The translations under genes were made by a program, and so were the position numbers. From Typha latifolia (taxonomy: Eukaryota > Streptophyta > Magnoliopsida > Poales > Typhaceae), in assembly GCA_019914945.1 (NCBI GenBank), contig CM034103.1, forward strand, positions 8,246,001 through 8,310,000: a stretch of 64,000 nucleotides of DNA, given 5' to 3'. Positions 45,220 to 55,949 of this stretch are shown here, piece after piece (positions within the stretch are counted from its first letter, which is position 1; each line of letters opens with the position of its first letter). Below the pieces are notes generated by a model that was not told the origin of the DNA, searched no databases, and was given only the letters and a program-made list of their open reading frames with translations.

Positions 45220-47020
45220 CCTTTGAAACCTTCTTCCAATGTTAGAGGAGGCACAAGACCCCTCGTTCGAACTCTCACACCTATCCAGGTGGAGGAGCGA
45301 ATAGCGAAGAGCTTTTGCTTTCAATGTGATGAGCGTTTCACCCCCGATCATCATTGTTCTAAACCTATCGGGAGTGTGATGCTTATAGATGGTCTTGAGA
45401 AGGATGATGAGGTTGTTGATGATGGAGAGTGTCTAGAGGAGGTCCATAAGGAGGCCGTTGAGGTGGGTGCAGAAGAAGATATCCAAGCTAAACTTTCGAT
45501 GCATGCATATTCGGGTACTTCCACGCCGAGGACGTTACGTGTAGACGGACTCGTTAGAAAGCATTGTGTGCACATCCTCATCAATTCGGAGAGTACACAC
45601 AACTTTCTAGATGAGAGGTTAGTGAGGAGATTGGGTTTGGTTGCCAAACCGACCATGGGATTTGACGTTGCTACTGGAGAGGGCACGAAGCTTAAGGCGG
45701 AGAGCTTGTGTTGCCGGGTCGGTATACGGGTGCAAGGACACGACATCATTGTAGACTTGTATCCGTTAGCACTGTGAGGAGCGGACATTGTCCTTGGTAC
45801 TCAGTGGTTACAGAGTTTGGGACCCATCACATTTGATTTTTGGAGCATGTGGATAAAATTTAAATAAGGAAACAAAGATGTGCGGCTTGATAGCGTTCGG
45901 TCTTTGCCGATTCCTGTGATGCAGCCTATAATGGGGCTGCCTTGTGCATATGATTTGGCCTATCTTTTTTAGTTAGGACCAGCAGGAGATAAGCCTCAAA
46001 CGAGTTCAGGTACTACCATTGAATTGTCTAATTTAGTAGATAACTTTTCTGGACTGTTTGAGGAGCCACAGGAGTTGCCACCAAGGAGAGCGGTGGACCA
46101 TCACATAGAGAATGTACCTGAGGCTACACTAGCAAACATGAGGCCAGATTAGTATCCACATGTGCAAAAAGAAGTTTTCTCAAAGGTGGTAGCCAAGATG
46201 TTGGAGCAAGGTCTCATTCAACTAAGTCATAGCTCATACTCAACCCCATGCTATTGGTGCGAAAAAAGACGGGACATAACATTTTTGTGTCGACTATCAA
46301 GCATTAAATGCTATTACCATCAAGGATCGGTGTCCTATTCCGATTATCGAGGAGTTGCTGGACGAGCTTGCACGGGTAGTCAATATTCAGCAAGCTTGAC
46401 TTCAGGGCTGAGTATCATCAAATTAGAGTTCACCCGACGAATATGCACAAAACTACGTTTCAAACTCCAAACGGGTATTACGAGTTCCGGGTGATGCCTT
46501 TTGGTCTCACCAATGCTCTAGCTACCTTTCAAGGCCTTCTGAATGATATATTTCTGCCTCTCTTGAGAAGGTATATCTTGGTATTTTTTGACGACGTTTT
46601 TGTGTAGAACAAGACTGAATTGGAGCATTGGAGGTATTTGGAGGATGTGCTGAAATTGTTGAAGCAAAACCAATTGATGATTAAGAAGTCCAAGTGCATA
46701 TGAGGAGTGCCACAACTGGGGTATTTAGGCCACATCATTTTAGCGGATGGTGTAGTGGCGATTAAAAGGTTGCATGCATGACTGCTTGGCCTATTCCTAC
46801 TACTACCACCGGATTGAGAGGATTTTTGGGGCTGACAGGATATTATCGTCGATTCATTGCTAGATATGGCAAGATCGCTGCTCCTCTCACTTCGGCACAG
46901 CGGAGATGGATCACAAAATTGTTGGGGTATGATTATGTAATACAATACAAGAAGTGAACGGAAAATAGAGCAGCGGATGCAGTATTGTGCAAAACCGATA
47001 TCGCCGAGCTTGCACTATCG
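45220..47020 (+). pseudogene. Protease, RT and RNase H end of GypF, heavily decayed
   Basis: A zinc-box-like CFQCDERFTPDHHC lies near 45322. Protease has NSESTHNFLDERLVRRLGL near 45585, so both the Asp and the Gly of D-S/T-G are lost. RT is recognisable in several frames: KVVAKMLEQGLIQLSHSSYS (46180), the MPFGLTNA region (about 46494-46520) and the FFDD site (about 46586). RNase H is mostly deleted: a GFLGLTGYYRRFIARYG-like word (46810-46870) is followed within 60 bases by a HYKK...AADA word. The minus-strand A element begins near 47021. Confidence 0.7.
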
Positions 47021-48168
47021 GGCGGTTCCACGGGTGGAAGTCCTTGCAATCGTTTCTCCCTCCTCTATTGGGAGAATCTCTTCTTCATCATCTCGCCGTG
47101 CAGCCATGGATCTGGTTGTCGTCATTGGAAGCGCTTATCCGAGGAAAGGTGGCTCTGATACCAGCTTGATACGATCTTCTCTTTGGGGCTAAGGCTCTGA
47201 TACCAAATTGATACAATCTCACCTCTGACTATGGAGCTCTGATACCAGCTTGATACGATCTCTCCTTTAGGGCTAAAGATTGATCTTTTCTAATTCTCAG
47301 ATCTGGACTAGATCTGGTACGAAACTTTGAAATAAGATCCCAAAATATTCCACCGTTGGATCGATGTGAAATTTTGATATGTTGTCGCTCTAGAAAAGTT
47401 CTTTCCAAAAAATCAAGTTTCAGGCGAATCGGAGTTGGGGATCTCGAGATATGGTTCGTTTAGTGGACGAACATCAGGATGCTCTATTTTGGATCCGTGG
47501 ATGGAGGCATGAGATCCTAGGTAATGGTGGATGGTGGAGGACTGGCGTTAATGGGGTGGCACTAGTGAAAAGTGATGGTGGAAGGGTTTTGGTTGATGGA
47601 AGGATTAGGGCAAGTGTGGGATAGATTGGACGAAGGGGGAGAAGAGGGCCACCCCTAAGGAACTAGGGTGATTAGCCGGACGAGGGAGGTTAGAAGCGGC
47701 GTCGCCGGGGATTGAGAGAACGGGAGCGAAGAAGACGAAGGAGGCAAGGCAAAACTCAATCTCAATAATCAATAATAATTTTGGTTGCCCTACACATCCT
47801 TTTATAGGCTAACCAACAACTCACATTAACCCTAAAACACAATTTTCGCCGACCGCGTTCGAACGCACCGAATTAGCTCTTCTAGATTTGCGAACGCGAT
47901 GCAGGCGTTCGAACGCGTGATTGAACGCGCCTGTCGGTATTTGCGAACGCGATGCAGGCGTTCACAGTGCGTTCGAACGCACAGTACATTCTCTTCTCCA
48001 CGTTCACAACCCCGTTCACAAACCGCGTTCAAACTCACTCCACCCGCATTCGAACGCGACTTACAAAAAACTTATTTTAATGGAAATTAAACATTAAAAC
48101 ATGAAATAAAAATACTCCTAAAGTGAATCCATGTTCGAGACGACATCGGTGAAGTCCGAATCGTATCA
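47021..48168 (-). mobile_element. A-minus: 5' end of an A-family Gypsy (LTR, three PBS copies, gag start), inserted in GypF
   Basis: On the minus strand the LTR runs from TGATACGATTCGG (48168) to GATCGTATCA (47251), 918 bases. It has TATAAAA (47806-47800) and a palindrome array upstream of it (47855-48060). Three PBS copies follow at exact 42-bp spacing (plus-strand 47236-47247, 47194-47205, 47152-47163). The gag start is ATG at 47125 (MTTTRSMAARRDDEE) and the body stops after about 35 codons. GypF integrase resumes on the other side at 48169. The 3' part of the inserted element is missing. Confidence 0.8.
47152..47250 (-). repeat. Three primer-binding sites at exact 42-bp spacing
   Basis: GCTCTGATACCA (the reverse of TGGTATCAGAGC) at 47152, 47194 and 47236. 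All three 12-mers are intact, while the bases between have diverged. The unit length equals that in A1 and A2. Confidence 0.9.
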
Positions 48169-48400
48169 TGAGGGTGTCTTGAGGACTTAGAGGAGGATAT
48201 CTCATTGTTGCACATGGCCAGGAATGAGGCGGGATGTGAAGAGTTTTGTCCGTGCTTGCGAAGTCTGTCAAAGGGCTAAGGCAACAACATTGAAATCGAC
48301 CGGATTGCTTGCAAAGTCTGTCAAAGGGCTAAGGCAACCACATTGAAATAGACCGGATTGCTTGCGAAGTCTGTCAAAGGGCTAAGGCAACCACATGCAC
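48169..48400 (+). pseudogene. Integrase zinc-binding fragment of GypF with a 53-bp triplication
   Basis: Reads MRRDVKSFVRACEVCQRAKA, the C..C half of the Gypsy integrase HHCC domain. GCTTGCGAAGTCTGTCAAAG starts at 48254, 48307 (one change) and 48360, three tandem copies with a 53-base period, which shifts frame each time. Sequence then passes to an unrelated LTR tail. Confidence 0.75.
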
Positions 48401-48674
48401 CCAATCCATCACTATTATCATCTCTTTTATCCCATCGTCACCATCACCTGCCACCTCCACTTTCATCCCAATTTTGTGTATTTTTGTCCCAGGTGCAATC
48501 AGAATCTGCAAATGACATGAATACCAAAAACGTAGATTAGGAACAGATCGACCACCACCATTTTCGTACTTTTCTATCCATGGTAGAATATTTTAAGATT
48601 ATTTTTCTCCTACTACGCAGAGTATTTTCTTACCTCCAAGGCTAATTAGGTAGTAGACACTCGGTTCATATCAA
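48400..48674 (+). mobile_element. LTR tail of GypJ (5'-truncated)
   Basis: A CT-rich leader with CACCATCACCTGCCACC, related to the ends of LTRs G (49240-49330) and H (53700-53790). It ends CATATCA just before a PBS. The upstream part of the LTR is missing. Confidence 0.55.
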
Positions 48675-48675
48675 G

Positions 48676-48687
48676 TGGTATTAGAGC
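48676..48687 (+). other. Primer-binding site of GypJ
   Basis: TGGTATTAGAGC, one base from consensus. Four bases later (48691) the solo LTR G interrupts the leader; the leader resumes at 49547 and reaches the gag ATG at 49562. Confidence 0.75.
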
Positions 48688-48695
48688 CATCGTTC

Positions 48696-49546
48696 TGATA
48701 CACTTAGTTAAGATCTTTTCTTATTGTATCAGTTGTTTATTTTTATTAACATAAAATTCCTGTAGGTTGCATTTGAACGTAGGAGGGGTCGCGTTCAAAC
48801 GCCCTTGCGAATGCCTGCATCAGGTTCGTAAATACAGAGAATGCGAAAAGTGTGTTCAAACGCAGTCGGGCTAGTTCGAATGCTTGCATCACATTCGCAC
48901 ATACGAAGAACGTATTTTGTGCACTCGAACGCGATTAGGCGGGTTCGAACGTGATCGGCAGGAATCCTTTAGAATTATGGTTACTTATTATTTTAGGACT
49001 TGTGGGCTAGCCTCTATAAATATGTGGATGGCAGCCAACTTCATTATGCTATTGGATTATTGATTTCTTGCCTCCTATCTTCTCTCTAGACTCTCCCTCC
49101 TCCCTCTTCACCATCTTTCCAGCTCTTCCATTGGCAAAGTTTCTCCTAACTTCTAATCTCTCTTGTCTGTCGAGTCACCCCTCTTCTTTGGGATCTCGAC
49201 CACTTCGTTCCCTTCGTCTATATCCCTTAATTACATCCACCATCCACCATCCACCTTCATCTCCATACTCATCCATAACCCTAATATCCACTCCACCCGT
49301 CACCACCACCATCACCCACGTTATTCCATGCTTTCATCCCTGTTGTAGGTCGTATCATTGAAGGGCATAAATACGAAAGTTGTAGATCAGGAAATTAAGA
49401 ATCTAATACAATTAGTTTTATAATTTGCTAACTACAGAAGAATATCTAATGAATATTTTTCCACAGTTGCGCGGACTGCTTCCCGCAATAAATTCAGATC
49501 TTAAGAAATTATTCTGTAGTCGACCTTTTGGTACAAGAACCCATCA
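48696..49546 (+). mobile_element. Solo Gypsy LTR G with 5-bp target duplication
   Basis: It begins TGATACACTTAG and ends CCCATCA, 851 bases. CGTTC flanks it at 48691-48695 and 49547-49551. It carries a decayed palindrome array (48770-48960), TATAAATA (49015-49022) and a CT-rich leader. No PBS copy lies within it, in contrast to A1 and H. It sits between the PBS and the gag ATG of GypJ. Confidence 0.9.
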
Positions 49547-49561
49547 CGTTCCTTGGACACC

Positions 49562-50790
49562 ATGCCAACAACTAGATCTATGGCATCGAGACCCAATGAA
49601 GGCACCTCCGCTGACCAACCCAAACTCACCGGCTAGAACTTCTCCAACCACCTCCACAGTCAACTCAGATCTGATCGAGATGTCTGCGGACATGATGGAG
49701 ACATAATGAGCTATGCAAGCATCAACGGAAGCCATGGCTCAAGTCCTCTTAGGCACACCAAAGGGTACGGCGGGGACAGAGTTCCCTACTCGAGCCCGGG
49801 CTGCACCACAATGGAACCACATTTTCGCAAAGGGACACCGTCTCTGCCATTCCATACCAGGCGGGAGGAAGATCATGAAAACCCCATGGGTGGCCATGCC
49901 AAGAGGCCTTTACTGTCGGCTGGAAAGCGTAATGTACCACCGTTAGATTTTCATCGCGATCGAGCATCGAATCCACCACTCCACGATGATGATGATGAGT
50001 GGGAGGATTATAAAGAACTAGTGATCCCTCGAGACCATCCTAGGGATGCTAGATTAAACCCAAGGGAAAGAAGGCCCAACTGACATGAAGAAGAAGAACA
50101 TGGCGTTTGTGTAGGGACTGTTAGCCTCAACTTCTGACCCTTCAATAGAGGAGACCCACTCGATTGGGTTTATCGAGTGGAGCAATTCTTCGAGTACCAA
50201 AGAACACCTAATGCACAAAAGGTGTTGTTGGCATCCTTTGATCTTGAAGATATTGCCATTCGATGGAACTAGGCCACAAATCGAGCTCAACATTATTGAA
50301 CATGGGAGGAGTTCGCTGATGCTATTTGTGTCAGATTTGGACCCTCTTATGAAGATTTCCAAGCTAACCCAAAGGACTACAGTGAGAGCATATTAAGAGG
50401 AGTTCGAGCATGTTAGCAATCTAGTGTGGGGCTGGTCGGATTCCGAACACAAGAGCACATTCATTAGTGGTCTTAGGCGGGACATTCAAGCCGAAGTGAA
50501 GGTTGCTCGACCAACAACATTGCTTGAGGCTTTTGCAATAGGTCAATTGATGGAAGAGAAGCTTCGAGAGCTTCAGTTAGCAGCAAAAGGGGTTAGAGCA
50601 CCACAGAGTTTAGAGGAGTGCCTCGGCAAACCGCAGCCGCATATCATGTGTTAGCAGCTCCACTGAGGACAACAAGTGCAAGATCACTTCCATGGCCACA
50701 ACCAGAGGTGAGAGGACCTCACTGAAAGAAGAGCTAAAGGGTTGTGTTTTTATTATGATGAGTGATTCACTCCCAAGCACAAATGTGCCC
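49562..50790 (+). pseudogene. Gag of GypJ
   Basis: The start is ATG at 49562 (MPTTRSMASRPNEGTS). Gag core with GDPLDWVYRVEQFFEYQ (about 50150) and WEEFADAICVRFG (about 50310), then STFISGLRRDIQAEVKVARP (50457), typical of this Gypsy group. A zinc-box remnant CFYYDE-FTPKHKC lies near 50743-50780, its second Cys codon being Tyr. Stops at about 49634, 50083 and 50272 and frameshifts break it. Confidence 0.75.
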
Positions 50791-50891
50791 AATAGGCGGC
50801 CATGGTGATGGTGTTGGATGAAGCAGAGGATGTAGAGGAAGAGGAAATGGTGGAAGGTGAACTAGAGGACTTGGCGTTAGACTAGGAAGCC

Positions 50892-51815
50892 TTGGAGAGC
50901 AGCGAGGAGGTCTATGCCGAGATATCCATGCATGCATACATTGGTGCTAATGCACCTGGGACTCTTCAGGTCGATGGCACTGTGAAGAACCAAACAGTGA
51001 GGATCCTCATGGACACCGGGAGCACTCACAACTTTATGGATGAGCATGTGGTCAAGAAGATAGGAATGGCTATAGACGCTACCTCTAGGTTCGATATAGC
51101 TTTGGGAGATGGCATGACGCTCCGGGCGAACGGCGTATGTCGAGGGGTTCTTTTAAAGATTTATGGCAATTCCTTCATCTTGGCAGCTGGCATTATATTG
51201 GGGACTCAATGGATGCAAAGTTTGAGCTCGGTGATCTTTGACTTCTCAGAAATGTGGATGGACTTCAAATGAAGTGGCAAATGAGTGCGGTTCGATGGAA
51301 TTTGACCGCGACTTAGAGCCCAACTTCAGTCGATGGTGGGACTGCCAAAGGCTAGATGCCATGGATTTCTAATGCAATTAATCCAAAGTCAAGTAGACCA
51401 TACAAAGGAAGAAGTACCAACTAATTTGTCCACCTTACTGAAGAAATTCAGCGAGGTGTTTAAAGAGCCATGTGGCATGCCGCCGACTTGACCCTAAGAC
51501 CACCGCATTGAGATTACTCCCAAAGCGCAACTGGCTAATGTGTGGCCCTACCGGTAGCCATTTGTGTAAACGTAAGAGATCACAAGGCTTGTCAAAGAGA
51601 TGATGGACAATGAAATCATCCAACTGAGTCAGAGCTCGTACTTGTTACCGGTGCTCCTAGTTTGGAATATGGACGGAACATGGCAATTTTGCATGGATTA
51701 CCGTGCACTCAATATCATCAGTGTGAAGGATAGGTATCCCATCCCCGTCATTGAAGAACTCTTGGACGAGTTCTTAGGGGCCTCTTACTTCAGCAAGTTA
51801 GACTTGCGAACCGGT
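50892..51815 (+). pseudogene. Protease and 5' part of the GypJ reverse transcriptase
   Basis: The protease frame 50892-51272 is open and keeps the active site, RILMDTGSTHNFMDEHVVKK, with the ILGTQWMQSL block near its end. RT begins after a stretch with stops (51275-51590): MDNEIIQLSQSSYL, WQFCMDYRALNIISVKDRYP, then [20 protein letters not shown]. The frame ends where LTR A2 starts. This is the best preserved protease of the three Gypsy bodies in this group, but the reading frame is not continuous with gag or RT. Confidence 0.8.
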
Positions 51816-52737
51816 TGATACGATTCGGACTTCACCGACGTCGTCTCGAGCATTGATTCACTTTAGGAGTATTTTTATTTCATGTTTTAGTGTTTAATTT
51901 CCATTAAAATAAGTTTTCTGTAAGTCGCGTTCGAATGCGGGTGGAGTGAGTTCGAACGGGGTTGTGAACGTGGTGAAGAGAATGTACTGTGCGTTCGAAC
52001 GCGGTGCGTTCGAACGCACTGTAAACGCCTGCATCGCGTTCGCAAATCCAGAAGAGCGAACTCGGTGCGTTCGAACGCGGTCAGGCGAGTTCGAACGTGG
52101 TCGACGAAAATTGTGTTTTTAGGGTTAATTTGAGTTGTTGGTCAGCCTATAAAAGGATGTGGTAGGCAACCAAATTGATTATTGATTATTGAGATTGAGT
52201 TTTGCCTTGCCTCCTTCATCTTCTTCGCTCCCGTTTCTCTCAATCCCCGGCGACGCCGCTTCTAACCTCCCTCGTCCGGCTAATCACCCTAGTCCCTTAG
52301 GGGTGGCCCTCTTCTCCCCCTTCGTCCAATCTATCCAACACTTGCCTTAATCCTTCCATTAACAACAACCCTTCCACCATCACTTTTCACCGGTGCCACC
52401 ACATTAACGCCGGTCCACCTTCAACCACCATTACCTAGGATCACATGCCTCCATCCACGGTTCCAAAACAAGACTATCGATGTTCGTCCACTAAACGAAC
52501 GATATCTCGAGATCCCCAACTCCGATTCGCCTGAAAATTAATTTGTTGGAAAGCTCTTTTTCGGGCCTATCAAAATTTCACGTCGATCCGATGGCGGAAT
52601 ATTTCAGAATCTTATTTCAAAGTTCCGTACCAGATCTAGTCCAGATCAAGAATTGGAAGAGATCGACCCTTCACCAAAAAGGCGAGATCGTATCAAGCTG
52701 GTATCAGAGCTCCATAGCCAGAGGCGTGATCGTATCA
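51816..52737 (+). mobile_element. LTR A2 inserted in GypJ RT, ending in one PBS-bearing 42-bp unit
   Basis: It begins TGATACGATTCGG. The standard LTR end GATCGTATCA is at 52686-52695, followed by one 42-bp unit (52696-52737) with TGGTATCAGAGC at 52699-52710 and a second GATCGTATCA. RT coding resumes at once. TATAAAA at 52148-52154 lies downstream of a palindrome array (51925-52110). Flanking bases CCGGT and CCACC do not form a convincing target duplication. Confidence 0.8.
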
Positions 52738-52889
52738 CCACCTACCAGCAAATCTGCATGAGGCTCGAGGATGTGCACAAGACCGCATTTCACACACATG
52801 ACAGGCATTATGAGTTCAAGTTCATGCCTTTTGGACTCACTAATGCCCCCTCCACCATCCAATGGTTGATGAATGACGTCTTGAATTAG
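52738..52889 (+). pseudogene. Continuation of the GypJ reverse transcriptase
   Basis: Reads YQQICMRLEDVHKTAFHTHD, then [20 protein letters not shown] and DVLN. This is the segment that follows FSKLDLRTG in Gypsy RT, so A2 split one domain. GypJ sequence ends at the stop (52887-52889), where LINE-like sequence begins. Confidence 0.8.
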
Positions 52890-53087
52890 GAGAAACCTAT
52901 TCCTAAGATGGTCCCTATGAAATGCTCTAAAGATAAAAATGTGAATATGAGGAACTATATGAAAGATGTGCATGGAGGAACACCTGAGGTGTTCAATGAT
53001 CAGGTAAAGGGTCAGAAGGTGAAGGAAGAAGTGCAGATGAAAAAAATGAAGATTTGAAAGGAAAGAAAAAAAATGGTAGAAGACTAG
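52890..53087 (+). pseudogene. Probable L1-type LINE ORF1 fragment
   Basis: Lys-rich frame with PKMVPMKCSKDKNVNMRNYM and QVKGQKVKEEVQMKKMKI, ending at LTR H. It is assigned to the LINE because H carries a target duplication (ACTAG) and similar Lys/Glu-rich frame sequence continues beyond it into a LINE endonuclease. No definite domain was recognised. Confidence 0.45.
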
Positions 53088-54074
53088 TGATACGAATCGG
53101 ATCAAATTGGATCACACCAAAAAGATATTAGGCTCAATGGATTGAGTCTAATTATCTTATTTGGTTATTTGATTTAGTTAGAGTCTTAGTAGGTTAGGAT
53201 TTTATTTAATTAGGTAAATCTATCTCTGCGCAATTTTAGAAAAATATTCGTATAATATTCTGCATATATCCAAATAATATCAAACCAGTTGGATAAGGTC
53301 GCTAACCTCCCAATCTACAACTTTGATATTCATAACCTCTAGATTCGGAATCTATCTGTGACAAAAGGAAAGCTTAATCCGAGAGGTAATCGGAGAAGAT
53401 AAGGAATATTGGTTTAGTTGGTTTGTTAGAGTTTCATATTGTTTTAGGACTTATTGGCTAGCCTCTATAAATATGTGGATGACAGCCAACTTTATTATGC
53501 TATTGGATTATTGATTTCTTGCCTCCTATCTTCTCTCTAGACTCGTCTCTCCTCCCTCTTCACCATCCTTCCACATTTACTGTTACCATCCTTCCACATC
53601 TACCGTTGACAAGGTTTCTCCTCGCTTCTAAGCTCCCTCGACTATCGAGTCACCCCTCTTCTTTGGGATCTCGACCACTTCATTCGCTTCGTCTACTTTG
53701 TTTAATCACTTCCACAATCCACCCTCATCTCTATACCCATCCATAACCCTAATATCCACTCCACCGTTACCACCACCATTACCCACGTTATTCCATGTTT
53801 TCGTCCCTGCTACAGTTCGAATTTGCGAAGGGCATACATATAAAAGTTGTAGATTTGGAAATTATGGATCCAACCCAGTTGATTTAGTAATTTTATGACT
53901 ACCGGAGAATATTTGACGAATAGTTTCCCACATTTGTGCGGACTACTTCCTGCAATCAATTCAGATATTAATGAATTATTCCATAGCCGATCTTTTGGTT
54001 CCAGATCCTATCAATTTAGTATCAGAGCCTATCAATTGGTATCAGAGCCTATCATTTGGTATCAGAGCCTAATA
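53088..54074 (+). mobile_element. Solo Gypsy LTR H with 5-bp target duplication, ending in three PBS copies
   Basis: It begins TGATACGAATCGG. ACTAG flanks it at 53083-53087 and 54075-54079. The expected LTR end CCTATCA is at 54007-54013, but three further units follow: 54014-54034, 54035-54054 and 54055-54074, each with a GTATCAGAGCC word. The last ends CCTAATA, a decayed CCTATCA. The TATAAATATG promoter word is near 53466. It has no clear palindrome array. Confidence 0.85.
54014..54074 (+). repeat. Three tandem 20-21-bp units with primer-binding sites
   Basis: TAGTATCAGAGC, TGGTATCAGAGC and TGGTATCAGAGC, each followed by CTATCA or its decayed form. All lie inside the ACTAG target duplication. 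Confidence 0.85.
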
Positions 54075-54714
54075 ACTAGTTTGTTAATTCCTCAGAAGCT
54101 AAACCTCAAAGTGAGGAATTGAAAGATGAAAAGATGGTAATATTAGAGAAAATATGGATGGGGAGAAAGATTGCAATTGAGAAAGAAACTTGGAACAAAA
54201 TGGTAGAGAGAGGGAAAGCTATTGAAAATGAATCGAAAGAGCTAGAAGTTCAACAAATGGATGAAGAAGAAGAAAATCAGGAAAATTAGCAGATGACAGT
54301 ATATTCAATACTAGATGTGGAACCATTTTAATCATATGGAACTCCAGTGACTAAAAAATATGCTAGGAAGAAGGCCAATAAATCACCTAAGGTGCCAACG
54401 AGAAGAAGCATAAGAAACATTGTTAAGCAGAGAGGACAGGAGAAACAATTCGACAGCAAATAGAAATGGGCAAGGCTGAAGCTTTGGAAATTACTGGAAA
54501 AAAGAGATCCCATCTAGGTAAAGACCACTTTTAACTCTGTTTGTGTTTCTCTAAATTTTCAGATGATGAATTATATTCAATAGCTCATACATGTGGCATT
54601 AGTTTAGGTAATACCCAAGAGGAATATAAAGATTTTAAGAGCCCTCAAGAGGGAGAGAGCAGAAAAATACATAAACTCTCTAAGTAAATTCAGAGAAGAG
54701 GAGATTCAAACTGA
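54075..54714 (+). pseudogene. L1-type LINE ORF1 C-terminal part
   Basis: A frame with ETWNKMVERGKAIENESKEL, then YGTPVTKKYARKKANKSPKV and PTRRSIRNIVKQRGQ, a basic tail as in plant L1 ORF1 proteins. Three or four stops interrupt it. It lies directly upstream of ORF2 in the same orientation. Confidence 0.5.
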
Positions 54715-55940
54715 ATGAAGGGTCTTTTCTAGAATATCAGAGGTATGGGATTACATGAGAAAAGAAAAAGAATCAAAGAGTTGATTACCCAAGAAGAGCT
54801 GGATTTTATTTGTATAGAGGAAACAAAATTTGAGATTTGCAATGATAGAATGCTTCTGACTATGGGTGGCAATAGGATCAGATGTTGGTCTTATCTGCCT
54901 TTAGTTGGGGCCTCTAATGGAATTCTAATTGGTGTGAATGATGACAATCTTGCTGCGGTAGATTGGAAAAGTGGTACTCACGCAATTTCTGTTAAAGTTT
55001 GTAATAGAGATGATCAGACAAATTGGATTCTTACTAATGTTTATGGTCCTTAAGACTGGAAAGAGAGAGATCATGTGGCAAGAGCTGAAGGATATAAAGA
55101 TGTGGGGAGAAAATAAGTGGTTGTTGGGAGGAGATTTCAATGCTACTAGATATGAGAGGGACAAGAAAGGAAAAAAGTGCAGTAATAAAGAAAGTATAAT
55201 CTTTAATAATGTGATAAATGACTTAGAGGTTCTAGAAATGAAACTCGCAGGGTGAAGATTCTCTTGGTCTAACCTGAGGGATGATCCAGTCTTTGCTCTG
55301 TTGGATAGAGTGTTTGCCTCTACTGATCGGTAGGCAGTCTATCCTTTGACTGTGATCAAAGCCTTACCAAGGATCTTCTCAGATCATGTTCCTCTGCTAA
55401 TAGATACTGTGGTTAAGAAGCCTAGGGCTCATGTGTTCATATTAGAACAGTTTTAGTTTTGCAAAGAAGATTTTGACAAGCTGGTTAGAAAGTAGTGGTC
55501 TCATGAGACAGAAGGGTCTTATGCTATTGAAATTTGGAATAAAAATAATAAGAAATTGAGACAAAGTATGAGAGGTTGGAGTCAGAATATTAAAAGAGAA
55601 GATCAGGCTTAGAAAAAAATGATACAGATTGTTAATCAGCTGGATCTAGTGGAAGAGAACAGAAATTTATATCCTGATAAGATAATAATAAGAGAAAATA
55701 CTAAGATGCAACTTTATCAGCTTTATAGAGAAGAGGAACTGAGATGGCAACAGAGGTTGAGACAATTATGGTTGACTGCGGGTGATTTGAATACTGCTTA
55801 TTTTCATAAGGTGGCTAATGGTAGAAAAAGAAGAAATTCTATCTTCTCCCTTCAGATTGAAGGGCAACACACTTGGAATCAGCAGAAAATTAGAGAGAAC
55901 ATTACCGAATACTATGAAAATCTATTTGGAACAGTGAATA
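54715..55940 (+). pseudogene. L1-type LINE ORF2, endonuclease and linker; RT missing
   Basis: The start is ATG at 54715 (MKGLF, stop, NIRGMGLHEKRKRI). The AP-type endonuclease shows the N-terminal WNIRG-like block, FICIEETKFE, TNVYGP, LLGGDFNATRY (about 55120-55160), RRFSWSNLRDDPVFALLDRV (frame change, about 55255) and SDHVPLL (about 55380), in the order expected for plant L1. Then comes the linker with WLTAGDLNTAYFHKVANGRK (about 55770) and ITEYYENLFG (about 55900). The RT that should come next is absent, because Copia LTR sequence begins at about 55950-55990. Stops at 55051 and later. Confidence 0.85.
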
Positions 55941-55949
55941 CTATTAAAA

